This document shows positions 47,024 through 57,146 of a DNA stretch of 64,000 bases, one piece after another (the stretch's first letter is position 1; each line of letters begins with the position of its first letter). The position numbers and the translations under genes were made by a program. Origin of the DNA: Arachnopeziza araneosa (taxonomy: Eukaryota; Ascomycota; Leotiomycetes; Helotiales; Arachnopezizaceae); the NCBI GenBank assembly GCA_003988855.1, contig QYAI01000093.1, positions 1 through 64,000 of the forward strand. Reading direction: 5' to 3'. The notes under the pieces were generated by a model, which ran no database searches, was not told the origin of the DNA, and saw only the letters and a program-made list of their open reading frames with translations.

Positions 47024-49821
47024 ATGGCACCAACTCGATCTGCTGCGGAGGCAGCGATTCAACGAACACCCGAATACAACGAATTCATTGCCAAGCTTGC
47101 GGTCTTCCATCAAAAGAGAGGAACTAACTTCGATCCGGAACCAAAGATCGGCGCAAGACTCATTGACCTCTTGCATCTTTACAATGTCGTCGTACAACGT
47201 GGTGGATATGATAAAGTGACCGATGTCAAGACATTGTGGTCAAAGATCGGAACCGACGAGCTCCATATGGACAAGAATAATCCGACTCTCGGCTTCAACC
47301 TCAAGACAGTATACTACAAGAACCTTGCGGCGTATGAGATTAGCACTATTCATGGCAGAGAGCCACCTCCGAAGCACATTCTCGAGGATCTTACAGCTAA
47401 GGGTGGCAACTTACTCACACGGACAGTCGAGAATTACCAACCTCCTCGAACCAAAGAGTCAAATTCTGAAGCATCTGGCGATGATGGAACACCAACAAGA
47501 GATAGACTGGCAAGCGAGGAGACTCCAGGCTCTGGTGGACGGGCTAGGAGTGGTTTGCGAGATCGACCACCCGCAAGGGTCTTATTTCAGGACACGCAGA
47601 ATTCATCGCAACCCCGCCTCAGTAGGAACGTGTCTGCAACATCCCATGCAACATCTCAACAAAATCAAATTCACCATCAACCCCAGCAACATCAGCACTC
47701 TCAGGCACCCCGAGGCGCGTCCACGTCCTATAACCCCTCGAGTGGCATGGAAAACATGTCATCGGCCGTTACCAACTACGAACCGCGCTTGATCAGGCCG
47801 ATGGAAGACCTCCGCCCAGTTGTTACGCCAGGTAACAATGCAAATGAATTTGCTAGGCGTCAAAGAGTTCTTGCTATGGCAGGACAGCCTCCGCCAGCTA
47901 ACCGGGGCATCATTCTTCCAGGCACGGGCTTCGATGGTCCAAATATCTACGTTCGCTGCTTGCAAGCCTTGAAGTCCGGTATTCCTTCAGAACAAGACTA
48001 TGCACTTCACCATTTAGTCAAGATCTCCATGGAGAGAGGTGACAAATACAAGTTCGAGTCATTCGCTGGCCTTGCAGAAGCTTTGATCGAGAAGCTTCTC
48101 GAGGTAAGCTCACTATTCTACAAGGTTGATTGGCAGATCGATTATATGCCGGATGGCAGCGTGAGTCGAACAGATACGCTCAATGGCTTGTTTGGCACCC
48201 CGGATATCTTACAAAAGATTGCAACCCTTGAAAAGCTCGAATTCGATGATAACATCCAGACTGAAGAATTCCTCGATGCTATGCTTATGATTAATGAGGC
48301 TGGTCTCACGCTACGCAATATGGTGATGCTTGAGGATAATGCTTGTTATGTCTCGGAAAATGCTGTGCTACGAGACTTTTTAAGCATTGCTCTGAACCTT
48401 CCCGAGCATGACGTCCTTGTAGAATTGAAGCACTACGCTCTTGACATCGCGGAGCAGCTTACCAAATATATGCACTTCGAAGAGTCGGATCCATTGTACA
48501 TCTCTTTGCTCGCGCATGTTTATTCTACGGATCGGGGTGCAATCCTGACCGCTTTGAGAGCAATTGGGAAAATCTCCATGAACCTCGAGGAGACCAACAA
48601 CCTTAAAGGAATCCCACTTTCTGTCATTCAGAAGATCGTTGATTGGACCCTACTGAACGATGAAGATCTTGCTCACGCTTGTTTGGACTTCCTGTACCAG
48701 TATACCGCCGTGGTTGACAATGTTAACTTCCTGCTGGAGAACGTTGTTCTTGAGCCATTGGTCAATCAGCTCAGTCGGCTCCTTCAGCATAACGCAAAGA
48801 CTTTGAAGATAGACTACCCTGTTGGTACTGACTGCAGATTACCAGCGCCTGAGACCATTGCTCTACTACCGCAGGAACTCTATCATGAGCTTCTCAAGCT
48901 CGAGGAACCCGAGCGTAGCTCTGTCTGGCTCCGGTCTCTCTTTGAAGAAGACCCGTTGGAATCTATTACTCAGATCGCTTTGTGGCAAGCATACCAACAC
49001 TGCTTCACACCTGCCATCGTTGAGACCGGAATCCCCCTTCTACCAGCTGCCGAATTTATTAAGAATGTCAGTACGACATTTGCTGAAAAAGCTGCCGCTC
49101 AAGTACAAGGAGGAATTACGCAGAAGTTTATCATCAAAGGCATTAGATATAGAAGCACTCCAGTTGACCGAAATGGTGAGGAGTATAAGAAATGTTTATG
49201 GACAGGACAGGATGGACATCAGTGCGGAAATTTCTTCATGGGTCCGGAGCAAATGTATAATCATATCGTCAAGGTTCATCTCGGTGGGGTTGAAAATGAG
49301 GATGGCAAATTTCAGAACACGGGCGACGGCGCCTACACTTGTTCCTGGGATACTTGTCACCGATTCAAGGATGAACCTGTTAACAAGCTATCTCAAATCG
49401 CCAGTCATGTCAAAGTCCACCTACCCCCTAAGTCCTCATCCAGTAAGGCTCCGGACCCTTCTGTATCGAAGAAACCTTCATACATTATCACTGCGCCAAG
49501 ACTCTCGCTCACTTTTCATCCTACTGTTGTCGATGATCAGAACGAGGCTACTGGAATTCCACTAAGTGCTGTTCTGGTCCTTCGAAATCTGGCTCGGAAC
49601 ATTCCAAAGACAGAAGCTGAAGAGAATGCTACGAAGGAGGAGGGTGGCGTATCTTGGAATCAGCGACTGTTTGTACCTATCCAACGACATTTGTTCGAGG
49701 TTATGGTTGATAACCGCTCTTTAGTAAGGTCACCCCGTCTCCCTCTCTTCTAAGTATCAGACTAACACACTCGTAGGCTATCTACATGACCGATTTGATC
49801 AACGCAATTAGGGACGCCTAA
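47024..49821 (+). CDS. rsc9: RSC chromatin-remodelling subunit Rsc9 (ARID protein)
   Basis: Exons 47024-49723 and 49777-49821 give 914 aa. The ARID/BRIGHT DNA-binding domain lies near the N-terminus (residues about 15-110: FIAKLAVFHQKRGTNFDPEP, LYNVVVQRGGYDKVTDVKTL, NPTLGFNLKTVYYKNLAAYE). A Gln/Ser-rich linker (about 130-290) precedes an armadillo-like helical region (about 300-660). The C-terminal part has the Rsc9 zinc-finger-like segments CLWTGQDGHQCGNFF with HIVKVHLG, and CSWDTCHRF. The last exon of 15 codons ends MTDLINAIRDA. Architecture matches yeast Rsc9 and animal ARID2. Confidence 0.94.
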
Positions 49822-50299
49822 ACGGTTTTGATGGTAAGACTTCTTGAACACCTCTGCTAGTAAGGATCCCGAACGCTTTTGCTAGTACGGATTTCCGAAT
49901 GCTCCCGGTAAGTAAGGTCTTATAAAGAGGATGGGATGGCGCACTGGATATTCTCTTGAAGCAATGCATTTGGCGTGATATGGAGGGAAAATGTGCGGCG
50001 TAAATGGTTGGCGTTCTCTGGCGCATTTGTGTACCATAGATACCATTGAGCTCAAGACAATAATACCATTGCATTGAAAGCATCCCTATCCCCATTTATC
50101 GTTTTGTCACCGTTTCTTGTTTCTTTCTAGGCTAGAACGAAGCGGGTTTCTCGTGGAAAGAAGATATTCAATTTGTGCTATTGGTTTAATAGTTCAGCCG
50201 AATTTTGTTCGAGGCCTTAACATAATTGTTGTTAGGAAGTCAATACAGCGAGACAACAATACATGTAGAAGCTATCCAAGAAGACGTTTCTATTCAAGA
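49822..50299. other. Convergent 3' region
   Basis: 478 bp between RSC9 and the RNA-ligase gene; nothing coding seen. Confidence 0.5.
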
Positions 50300-51433
50300 C
50301 TAGAGCAGTCCCGCCTTCTTGAAATACCAATACCTGGTGTTCGCTATAACTGCCGCCTTTAGCAGTGTTACATCAACCTCCGTTTCCTTAATGCTTGTCT
50401 TCTCTTCCGTCTCAATATCCTTCCACATCCACTTCATTATTTGTTTCACGCCGGCTTTATCCTTCTTGATCCCCATCTCACCAAGATAGTCCCACCCCTG
50501 TTCAAGCCTCATCTCCGTCACCGCCGCATCCGCAAACTCTCTCGCCTTGACTTTCCCGTCAGCCTGCCCTTTGAGTTCCGCCTCTTTCAGTTTATCAACG
50601 TTCGTGTGTACATGTAGCGGACCCTTGGTCTTCACCCAGAACCTCGCATCTTGTCCAAATGGGTGTTGTGCTTTCCAGACGATACCCTCACCAATGCCAG
50701 AAACACCGAATGATTTCGAGAATGGACATTCCTTCTCGACTTTAAGTGTCATATCTTGCATCTGTTTCTGACATTCCTTGCGAGCATGAACATCCAGATT
50801 TAGCGTCGTTCGGAAGATGCCTCCACGCGATATATTATAAATGCCCGCATCTTCAGCATGGATATCTTCATATCCCTCATCTGGGAGCCATTTTCCATTT
50901 ATGCAGGCAGAGAGGATAACCAGGCACTTCTTCTTCAGGGAATTAAGTGCGACTTTCTTTTGAACACCAGGTCCAACCCATTCTCCGGCAATAATGATAG
51001 GGTTCTCCTTGTCAATCTTTGAGCCGGGGTTCAGTTCCAGATATCGCTGCACAAACTTATCTCGAAGAGAAAGAATCTCTCGCTTCCAAAGGAGAAGATA
51101 TACTGCACAACCATAGTTGTCATTCTGCATGCCTAGACTGAGCTGGTTGCGAGATTGAACTCGGAAGGTGTTGTTCGGGTAGACCACGAGATCTGCATGA
51201 GTGCCATGAAGTTTCACAGTCCCAGTAAGACGCAGTGTAGTTTTGTTCTCCGGGAGAGGTGCCTCAGCATCTAGAGAAAGAGATTTACGGACGAAATAAT
51301 TGTATTCGTGGATTAACTCGTGGATATGCCCAGTGATTTTGGGGAAGAGTGTTGCTCGCTCCTTTGTTTCGGGCGGGTCGGTGATCTGGAGCCTGGAGAT
51401 ATCCAGCTCGTGGATTTCAGGAGTGTCGGTCAT
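50300..51433 (-). CDS. Stand-alone RNA-ligase-domain protein
   Basis: Intronless, 377 aa. It carries the covalent nucleotidyltransferase motifs of ATP-dependent RNA ligases in the right order: motif I TGTVKLHGTHADLV (Lys74 would take the AMP), RVQSRNQLSL (about 91-100), AGEWVGPGVQKK (149-160), motif IV GEGIVWK (248-254), and motif V FWVKTKG (265-271). The N-terminal 60 residues and the C-terminal 100 residues (helical, charged) lie outside the core. This is not the fungal tRNA ligase Trl1, which is a large three-domain enzyme. It resembles the Rnl2/Rnl5-like stand-alone ligases seen in scattered eukaryotes. Whether it repairs, edits or caps RNA is unknown; no targeting sequence is evident. 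Confidence 0.8.
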   Translation of the reverse strand: MTDTPEIHELDISRLQITDPPETKERATLFPKITGHIHELIHEYNYFVRKSLSLDAEAPLPENKTTLRLTGTVKLHGTHADLVVYPNNTFRVQSRNQLSLGMQNDNYGCAVYLLLWKREILSLRDKFVQRYLELNPGSKIDKENPIIIAGEWVGPGVQKKVALNSLKKKCLVILSACINGKWLPDEGYEDIHAEDAGIYNISRGGIFRTTLNLDVHARKECQKQMQDMTLKVEKECPFSKSFGVSGIGEGIVWKAQHPFGQDARFWVKTKGPLHVHTNVDKLKEAELKGQADGKVKAREFADAAVTEMRLEQGWDYLGEMGIKKDKAGVKQIMKWMWKDIETEEKTSIKETEVDVTLLKAAVIANTRYWYFKKAGLL

Positions 51434-52140
51434 GGTTGAATAGCTTCCGGCGGTGAAGTGACCTAGTTATTATTATGTTTGACTTGAATAAACATGAGAT
51501 GCAGATACTAAGAATCTGACCAGGCTAACTCAAATCACAAATTTGGAAGAAGAAGGAGCGAAGGAGTTCTCAAGTATAATCTAGTGTTGAGCCTACTGGC
51601 CGTATGAGTCAGTCACTACTAATATTTGAGAATATCACATACTGCGGAGGGTTCCCAAAGGATGTGGCTGTGCTTGCTGACTTGATGCTACAACTATTTA
51701 AAGATTTTATCAGAAGCAGAGATTTTTTTACTAAAGTTAATCCTTAATTAACAAGTCGTGAAAGTAAAAGAGGTAATAAAATGTACTGAGATTGAAGGTA
51801 TGTTGAGGTTGAGAAGTGACTCATTTCGGCTGTGTCCCTTTTCAGCTTCCGGATATGAGGTCCAAAATTGGCTTACACAAGTGATTCTTTTCTAGATTTA
51901 CATATGTAGGGATGAAATAGAGTCGTTGGTTCGATGGGAGTCTTAGAATAGAAATGCTCGGGCAACAGGAGCTAGTAGTGTATATAAATGAAATCGAACA
52001 AGTTGGAGGGTCGAGTATAAAACCCTCAAAATCAAAATTCCGAGAGTGCGAAATCTTAAATTCCAATATCTCAATATCTCGATCCCTGAACTCCTCAACT
52101 CCAAATCCTCGACTAAAACCTCACAAATTTCAAGTGCCTC
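51434..52140. other. Intergenic
   Basis: Upstream of the RNA-ligase gene; no gene seen. Confidence 0.5.
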
Positions 52141-52422
52141 TTAACTCTCGGCAGGAAACCTCTTTCCCGTCCCAAGACACCTCCCACAGTCAACTCTATA
52201 GCTGCCATTCCTCGCACATGACCCACAACTCCTCAAATCCGTTGAGATACCTGAGCCTTCACAGTTTAAACAGGGCCGGTTATGTCGATGCCCGTTACCG
52301 CTACATCGACGACACGTAGATTCAACGAAGAGTGTCCCAGCCCCGGAGCAATAATCACAAGCCACGCGAGCAGTACCCGAGCCGCGACAGCTAGGGCAGA
52401 GATGCCATTGGAGGAGGCCCAT
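52141..52422 (-). CDS. Mini-protein of DnaJ-type CxxCxGxG repeats
   Basis: Intronless, 93 aa from the ATG at 52422. Almost the whole protein is Cys/Gly repeats: CPSCRGSG, CDYCSGAG, CRRCSGNG, CLNCEGSG, CGSCARNG, CGRCLGTG. These are six CxxC knuckles, enough for three zinc sites; the DnaJ/Hsp40 zinc-finger domain has four repeats and two sites. There is no J-domain, no C-terminal substrate domain, no signal peptide and no TM segment. Similar small proteins occur in fungi and plants (BSD2-like in plastids) as free chaperone-type fingers. The promoter side (52423-53771) has no gene. Function unknown; I am confident about the domain, less about expression. Confidence 0.75.
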   Translation of the reverse strand: MGLLQWHLCPSCRGSGTARVACDYCSGAGTLFVESTCRRCSGNGHRHNRPCLNCEGSGISTDLRSCGSCARNGSYRVDCGRCLGTGKRFPAES

Positions 52423-53771
52423 GGTGATAGATAAGTTGATGAGAAAAGGTCAGGTTTCGGCGTGGTTGGTCGATGAGTTTATCGAGGAGAGACGAAGATT
52501 TTTAACGTACTGTATCTATTTAGCTATTTTTGACGACTGGCATGTTTCTAAACTAGGAGGTATCGTGTTCTTACTCTGAGGCTTATCGACATATGTGATT
52601 CCCAACTGTTCGAAAGTATGGTATTTTGCGTTCTAGGTAGAGCCCTTAGAGCTGGAAGTAGTAGCCGCCCAGCTTCTTACTACCACAATGTATAGTAGCC
52701 ACGACTTTAAGGAAAGAGAGACATCAAGGACCAGTCCAGACTCATATATACAAGATGTCCCAAGGACTGGTGGGGTTCACCATTACCAGCTGGTCCAAAT
52801 GTTCCTGCATTTAGCCTTGCCGCACGCATGCGACGATGCGTTTCGATGTGACCCACCAAATCAAAGTCAGGGACTTTATGGGGGTTGTCAGCATATCTTC
52901 GCACAAGGCAGTGCAAAAGTCAGAAGACGATGTTGCCTCGCACGTGGTCGCTTGACCAAGAAGCGCGGCTGCGGCTGTGTGGGAAGCAAGGCCTACCAAT
53001 AGATATCAGATCCCTAAGAATGCAAAGGCATCGAGTTTGTGGGAGGGGTGGGGGTAGGGTTCCAAGTGTGAGGTTCGGTGATCGCATGACAGGTTGAGAA
53101 GGCCCAGAGAATCGTGACTCACTTGACGAAACCACACCCCCTTTCTCGTCTACAATCTCGGTGCGGAGTTTTCCGACATCACATTCTCAAAGGCAAAGCA
53201 GTCTACTAGCATCATTCACTTATCAACCACCTCGACTATCAAAGCGTTTGACTTTGACGCAGGCAGTCATCTTGTATGATGTCCATAATAATCTCCTCCA
53301 AAGCATGAGTTGGCCTGCAATCGATTATATAAATCAACTCAAATTGCCTGGAAATGAAGCGGAAACGAAGAGATTTCAACTGCTTTTTACGGATCAAAAC
53401 AAGCTTACAACATTGAAGTTTCAGAGGAACTGAGAGAGCGACTTCTCAAGAGAGATATAAGAATAGAAAGCTACTTTGCAGTGGTTGGCAAGAACTCTGA
53501 TTAGCTCTGACTTAATTCTGGATTTCGACTTGGTATCTGAAACTCCTAACACCTTACGTATGGTACACATTTCAATCTTTGGTACTCAATATGCAATTGA
53601 TTGCGCTCCTCCTTGGGGCCAGTTTTATCCGTTGGCTAGATCGTGGATACCACTGTCATCCAAGGTCGGTGTTGTCCCTTGATCTCTTACACTCCTCTCC
53701 TTTCTGATGATTGCCGTTTCCCCTGCGATCTCAGTCATGTTGGTAGTATCTGATCATAAGGTATATGGATG
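52423..53771. other. Intergenic, about 1.3 kb
   Basis: Only chance ORFs; the longest (53161-53433) shows no family feature. Confidence 0.5.
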
Positions 53772-54443
53772 TCATCTTTCCACTCCAGTGCTCAAGTTAA
53801 ACCCATCCAACTGCGAGTCCAACCACTTAGCCACCTCGCCAGCGTGTCTCTTCGTCCCCATAATACTCCGCGTCCCTGTCCTCGTTCCCGTACTCAATAC
53901 ACTCCCAGCGTCACTTGGCACTGCACTACTCACATTCAGACCCAACTCATGGCCATCTGAGTGCGCTGGTGGAGAAGATGGTGGACTTGTGTTTGCAGAT
54001 AGAGCTTGCATATGCAGTGTATGGGAGTTTGAGTGTGAACTTGCGGCCGAAGGAGTCGTAGGCCCCAACGCAACGAATAAAAGTCCGCAACTTAATGCTT
54101 GAATCACCATTATTCCGTGCGTGAACTGTATTGCGATTGAAGCCAATTCATTTTCGGCCACAGTGCTAGCGCTTGAGAGAGTGGCATCCGAGCCTCGCGG
54201 ATGGTCCTTCGACGTTGTTTGAAGGTGTGTTGCGGATATTAGGGATGGGGTGCTGGACTGATAATTGTTCCATAGCGAGCACGCGAGAGTTGCTTGAGTT
54301 CGTAGTGTTGAGGCGGGAAGAGGGGAGGAACTCGAAAGAAGCTTGCCAGTGGGAGAGAGTAGTATTAGGGTGGGAATTTGGGTTGTCGTGTTTTGGGAGA
54401 GAAAAGTAGTGAGCCGCCTCGTGAGGAGCATTGCTTGAGACAT
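53772..54443 (-). CDS. Roadblock/LC7-like protein (LAMTOR2-like?)
   Basis: Intronless, 223 aa. The first 130 residues look like a roadblock fold: an N-terminal helix (LLTRRLTTFLSQN), strands TLILLSPTGKLLSSSSPLP, then helix TQATLACSLWNNYQ and strands LASIAIQFTHGIMVIQALSC, LLFVALGP. Such proteins sit in the Ragulator/EGO complex or in motor and GTPase regulators. The rest is Ser/Pro-rich and of low complexity, ending in a helix (GEVAKWLDSQLDGF). The fold call is from pattern only. Confidence 0.55.
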   Translation of the reverse strand: MSQAMLLTRRLTTFLSQNTTTQIPTLILLSPTGKLLSSSSPLPASTLRTQATLACSLWNNYQSSTPSLISATHLQTTSKDHPRGSDATLSSASTVAENELASIAIQFTHGIMVIQALSCGLLFVALGPTTPSAASSHSNSHTLHMQALSANTSPPSSPPAHSDGHELGLNVSSAVPSDAGSVLSTGTRTGTRSIMGTKRHAGEVAKWLDSQLDGFNLSTGVER

Positions 54444-55566
54444 TGGTGAGAGGGCGGGTGATTGGTCGTAGATGCTGACGAACGGTCAGTTTGAAAGGCC
54501 TGGTAAGGCAGAATCCGCATGCTACACACTATGGCATCTAGGAGTGCCAGACCAAAGAATGAGGGAATTGAGACAGGACACAAACTGGCGTATTTGGCGA
54601 GATGGCGCGTGGGTGCGAGATATTTAAGGTTGACGAAGTCGACGTGATGATTTCGGTAAGCTGCTAAGGTTATCCACCGGACACTACTGTAGCATGTCAA
54701 TTCCTCTTGTTTCTAAGAATTACCCGAGTGATAAGAATCCGTTGGGTCTTACTTCTGGACGGCCTGCTTTGTTACGAGATTTTGAAAAGACGGCGTGGTA
54801 TTGCGCTAGTCCTCCACCTTCTTTCCGGACGGTCGGGCTTGCCATCTGAATCCTCGATATGATAGAGCTCCAGATTTAGCTGAAGATTCTTCACTCTAGC
54901 TACCAACGGGAGAGCTTCTAGTACGTGGAAGCGAAAGCACCACTCCGGTTTTGATACTGGAAGACAACTATTCTATTAGGACAATGCTCATTTTCGGGCT
55001 CTTCTATGTTTTGTGTGCAAAATTCACAATCGCGCTGTGTGAAAACGCGTTAAAAGCAGCCTTATTAGCATTCATATGCTATATTTGTGTTTTGTCGACA
55101 ATTGCCGACCACCAGAGTACAGACACCCGATACAGGACTAGGGTTCGGAGTCCTCTGATGCAAGTAGCTCTTCTAGCTACTCTCTTTAGCATTGCTCTGT
55201 TTTTCACAGTCACTCACCCTTCGCCAATTCGCGTCATTATAGGCGATACAATTTGGATTGTTCAGCTTTGGTAGGACTCGAGCTTAGCTTTCTTTACTGC
55301 CAGAGAGACTCCTCGGTCCCCGCACGTCATAGACGAGGTGGGGCAATTTGGATTCATTCTCGAGATTCACATCCTCTCTTCTCTCTACTGCAGGAATTCC
55401 TGCTCTTCACATGCACTCACTTCGAACACTACAGAGAACATCCAGACCAGCACTAATTCTTCGGAATATCGTGGATTCAGGTACGAGTTGCATTGCACCT
55501 TGAGTGTGGGGCAGGCGCCGATAGCTGACAGAACACACCCTAATAGAGAGGAAACCATACGCAACC
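54444..55566. other. Intergenic, about 1.1 kb
   Basis: Between the roadblock-like gene and GLO1. It includes a hydrophobic frame (54984-55274) with two or three TM-like stretches, not supported further. Confidence 0.5.
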
Positions 55567-56737
55567 ATGACGACCAATTTAAAGACCTACAAGTTCAATC
55601 ACTCTATGTGTGACAATAAAACCATTCGTACTCTTTCAGGAAATGCTAATATTCTTGCAGGATTCGGGTGAAAGACCCAAAGGAGTCAGGTATGCCCACT
55701 CTACAGCATAAAATAGCTAGTCCTAATTATCTGTACAGTTAAATTCTATGAATATCTTGGAATGAAGATGATCCGGAAGATCGAACAACCAGAAGCTAAA
55801 TTTGACCTTTACTTTCTGGGTTATGACTCTCCTAAGGCGGTTTCCCACGCAAACCATTGGAGTGATCGAGAAGGCCTCATTGAATTGACCCATAATTACG
55901 GCACTGAAAACGACCCCGAGTACAAGGTTACGACTGGTAACAGTGAGCCATACAGAGGCTTTGGACATACTTGCATTAGTGTCGACAACATTCAAGCCGC
56001 TTGCCAGAGAATCGAAGATGCGGGCTACAAGTTCCAGAAGAAGTTAACAGACGGCCGGATGAGACACATTGCTTTCGCACTTGATCCCGATGGATACTGG
56101 GTTGAGATCATCAGCCAAAATCCGATAGAAAAGACAGAAGATATCAAGACTACGGATTTAGGAACATACAGAATGGTTAGTACGCATTGAAAATTTTCAC
56201 ATGCAAACTGATAGAAGCTAGAATCACACCATGATCCGCGTCAAAGATCAAGAAAAGTCTCTCAAGTTCTACCAAGATGTCTTTGGTTTGACCCTTTTAC
56301 GGACTAGCGAAAATCCTGGCGCAAAGTTTAACCTCTATTTCCTCGGATATCCCGATGATAGAGACCTTGCGAACACCTCTGTCAATGGTGTTAACCCTAC
56401 TGCAGACAGAGAAGGTCTTCTTGAGCTGACTTGGAACTATGGCACTGAGAGTGACTCTAACTTCAAGTATCATAACGGAAACGACCAACCACAAGGATTT
56501 GGACACATCTGTAAGTATGAGGTTCATCTTTTGGCTAACAAGGCTAACAAGTTCCAACAAGGTGTCTCGGTTGACGACCTCGACGCTGCATGCAAGCGGT
56601 TTGAGGACTTGGGTGTGAACTGGAAGAAGAGACTCACTGATGGCAGGATGAAGAATGTTGCGTTCGTATTAGACCCCGATAATTACTGGATTGAGATTAT
56701 TCAGAATGAGAAACTGAAGGGAAGGGCGAACTGGTAA
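55567..56737 (+). CDS. glo1: Lactoylglutathione lyase (glyoxalase I), two-domain
   Basis: Converts the methylglyoxal-glutathione hemithioacetal to S-lactoylglutathione. Exons 55567-55607, 55661-55689, 55739-56175, 56222-56510 and 56562-56737 join in phase to 323 aa, matching the fused two-domain yeast enzyme. Each half carries the four metal-ligand segments: FNHSMIRVKDP, REGLIELTHNYG, GFGHTCISVD, GYWVEII in domain 1; NHTMIRVKDQ, REGLLELTWNYG, GFGHICVSVDD, NYWIEII in domain 2. Both sites therefore look active. Exon 2 is only 29 bp. The intron between halves falls at the domain border. Confidence 0.95.
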
Positions 56738-57146
56738 GAAGGTGATATATTTCCACGAGAGAGGGAAGCCGAAATGGGAGCTGGAGGTGTTTAGTAATGT
56801 TGGCGTGCCTTGACCTGAGTGGCCATGATGGAGCCATGCGGGAAGGTGCATGCTGCAGGAATGCGGGGAAGACCCAGTCAAATAGCAGCTCTCGTCTTCA
56901 ATAGTACAAATTCAACGGCCTGTGTCTCCATACTGGCTGAGCTGGCCACGAAAATTGACACCCTACGATGCAACAGAGCGACATCGCAAGTGGGATATAA
57001 ATGTGCTCAGATTTTCCATTTCATTCATCCTTTCCTCTCTCCTTTGTTCCTAGTCATTCGTCGTTGGTGTTTACGTGAACGCTACCCTTATATTCAGAAT
57101 CTATCACATATTCCCTCCTCGAAATTCACATCTAGTCCTGAGAATC
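56738..57146. promoter_or_regulatory. Promoter region of PGDH
   Basis: 409 bp; CT-rich sequence close to 57147 and no gene seen. Confidence 0.5.

Noticed and set aside
31000..52000. RNA-processing genes as a functional operon-like cluster
   Set aside because: Genes are on both strands, separated by unrelated genes; fungal gene order commonly mixes housekeeping genes.
53161..53433. 90-codon + frame
   Set aside because: No ATG-supported conserved feature and no neighbouring exon that fits.
53789..53830. Stretch resembling a reversed tRNA T-arm
   Set aside because: Lies in the coding frame of the roadblock-like gene and cannot fold into a full cloverleaf. I found no convincing tRNA in the window.
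54984..55274. Hydrophobic + frame with TM-like stretches
   Set aside because: Could be a tiny membrane protein, but AT-biased sequence gives hydrophobic frames by chance and there is no second line of evidence.
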